Virus record (IMG/VR): IMGVR_UViG_3300046002_004036 | Span: 34,084 to 98,083 of that record | DNA from: a virus | DNA: 64,000 nt | Strand: one strand, 5' to 3' | Shown here: positions 63,581 through 64,000 of the stretch, piece by piece | How the letters are laid out: every line of letters starts with the position of its first letter | Position numbering within the stretch: the stretch's first letter is position 1 | Notes under the pieces: model-generated | Seen by the model: only the letters and a program-made list of their open reading frames with translations | What the model was told of the DNA's origin: nothing | Databases searched by the model: none | Program-made: the position numbers and the translations under genes

Positions 63581-63733
63581 ATGGGAAATCTATTTGATGA
63601 AATTGGTGAAGTTGCTGGCATGTGGATTTGCGATGAGTGCGATACTATCGCCTATGTGTCAGTGGGCACTGATACAATAAATGTAACACAATGTCAATGC
63701 GTACAACTATTCAGAACACCTGAAAACAACTAA
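63581..63733 (+). CDS. Small zinc-binding protein, 50 aa
   Basis: MGNLFDEIGEVAGMWICDECDTIAYVSVGTDTINVTQCQCVQLFRTPENN. CDEC and CQC cysteine pairs suggest a zinc site. Three bases from the preceding gene. Confidence 0.6.
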   Translation: MGNLFDEIGEVAGMWICDECDTIAYVSVGTDTINVTQCQCVQLFRTPENN

Positions 63734-63750
63734 CAGAAAAGGAACAGAAA

Positions 63751-63957
63751 ATGGTAAAAGTAGAACACAATCTAAAATTCATAACAGAGGTTGATGAGAA
63801 TCACCCTATTGGAATTCGCTTACTCTCACTACCTGATGAAATGCAAATCGTAATGCTTGAAGGTATGCTAAAAGAATTGCTTGCACCACGCATTCAGCCA
63901 ATAATTGATGAAATCAATGAAAACGGCTCTTATGCAATTCTAAAGGTTGCCGACTAA
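63751..63957 (+). CDS. Small protein of unknown function, 68 aa
   Basis: MVKVEHNLKFITEVDENHPIGIRLLSLPDEMQIVMLEGMLKELLAPRIQPIIDEINENGSYAILKVAD. Mostly helical with an amphipathic middle. An AAAGGA site precedes it. Confidence 0.65.
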   Translation: MVKVEHNLKFITEVDENHPIGIRLLSLPDEMQIVMLEGMLKELLAPRIQPIIDEINENGSYAILKVAD

Positions 63958-64000
63958 TGATGACACGCAAAGACTATGTAGCCGTTGCAGAGATTCTTTC
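63957..64000 (+). CDS. Start of a further small gene, cut by window edge
   Basis: The ATG overlaps the preceding stop (TAATGATG) and reads MMTRKDYVAVAEILS before the window ends. The RKDYVAVAEIL opening is common to short phage proteins of unknown function. Confidence 0.5.
   Translation, partial: MMTRKDYVAVAEIL

Noticed and set aside
1-64000. tRNA genes
   Set aside because: Scanning by eye of non-coding stretches found no cloverleaf with a TTCRANY loop; a covariance-model search would be needed to be certain.
1-64000. Integrase or lysogeny module
   Set aside because: No tyrosine or serine recombinase motif was found in this window; absence here does not prove a strictly lytic lifestyle because the genome continues on both sides.

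Overview
The window is part of a tailed-phage genome (siphovirus type, low GC), with no host chromosomal genes. It encodes a HK97-type head module, a long tape measure protein, a tail tube, several fibre proteins, and a self-contained replication set (DnaE-type polymerase, DnaB-type helicase, DnaG-type primase, RecA, SSB, RuvC-like and Cas4-like nucleases). An actinobacterial host is an inference. It rests on the gene set (class II ribonucleotide reductase, Cas4-like exonuclease, DnaE polymerase, DUF3310, holin-like membrane/coiled-coil protein), a UDP-galactopyranose mutase, many apparently leaderless genes, and GlxR/CRP-like operator palindromes. Low-GC freshwater actinobacteria would fit, but nothing here proves it.

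Layout. From about 59.0 kb down to the left edge nearly everything is on the minus strand. Read in that direction it runs: holin-like gene, collagen-like protein and three repeated glycine-rich protein cassettes (58.9-53.5 kb); a single plus-strand secreted lysozyme-like gene (52.9-53.4 kb); a sugar/methyl-transfer cluster (52.1-47.6 kb); tail-fibre genes and two DUF1566 lectin-like proteins (47.6-41.7 kb); class II ribonucleotide reductase (41.6-39.5 kb); portal, protease/scaffold, capsid and head-tail joining genes (39.5-31.6 kb); tail tube, chaperones, tape measure and tail-tip proteins (31.6-14.3 kb); small zinc and coiled-coil proteins (14.2-12.3 kb); replication and recombination genes (12.0-2.0 kb); and terminase small and large subunits at the left edge, about 37 kb away from the portal gene.

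The right 5 kb is different: many very small genes, divergently arranged around 61.1-61.5 kb. The divergent region holds two perfect DnaA boxes (TTATCCACA). Over 61.0-63.2 kb there are eight TGTGA-N6-TCACA-like palindromes, repeated GC-rich GCCCGGC and GGCGTGTCG blocks, -35/-10 promoters and repeated GAGCCTAGCAAATAA leaders. This looks like the control and probably replication-origin region for early genes. The rest of the genome instead uses a TGnTATAAT extended -10 promoter, often so close to the start codon that the mRNA should be leaderless.

How it works together (inference): early small genes and the origin at the right start the infection. The replication block copies DNA, supported by the reductase and the MazG-like enzyme. 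The capsid is built from a protease that carries its scaffold in-frame with an internal start. The tail uses two separately encoded chaperones instead of an obvious frameshift. A diverse set of repeat-rich, lectin-like, collagen-like and possibly glycosylated fibres contacts the host.
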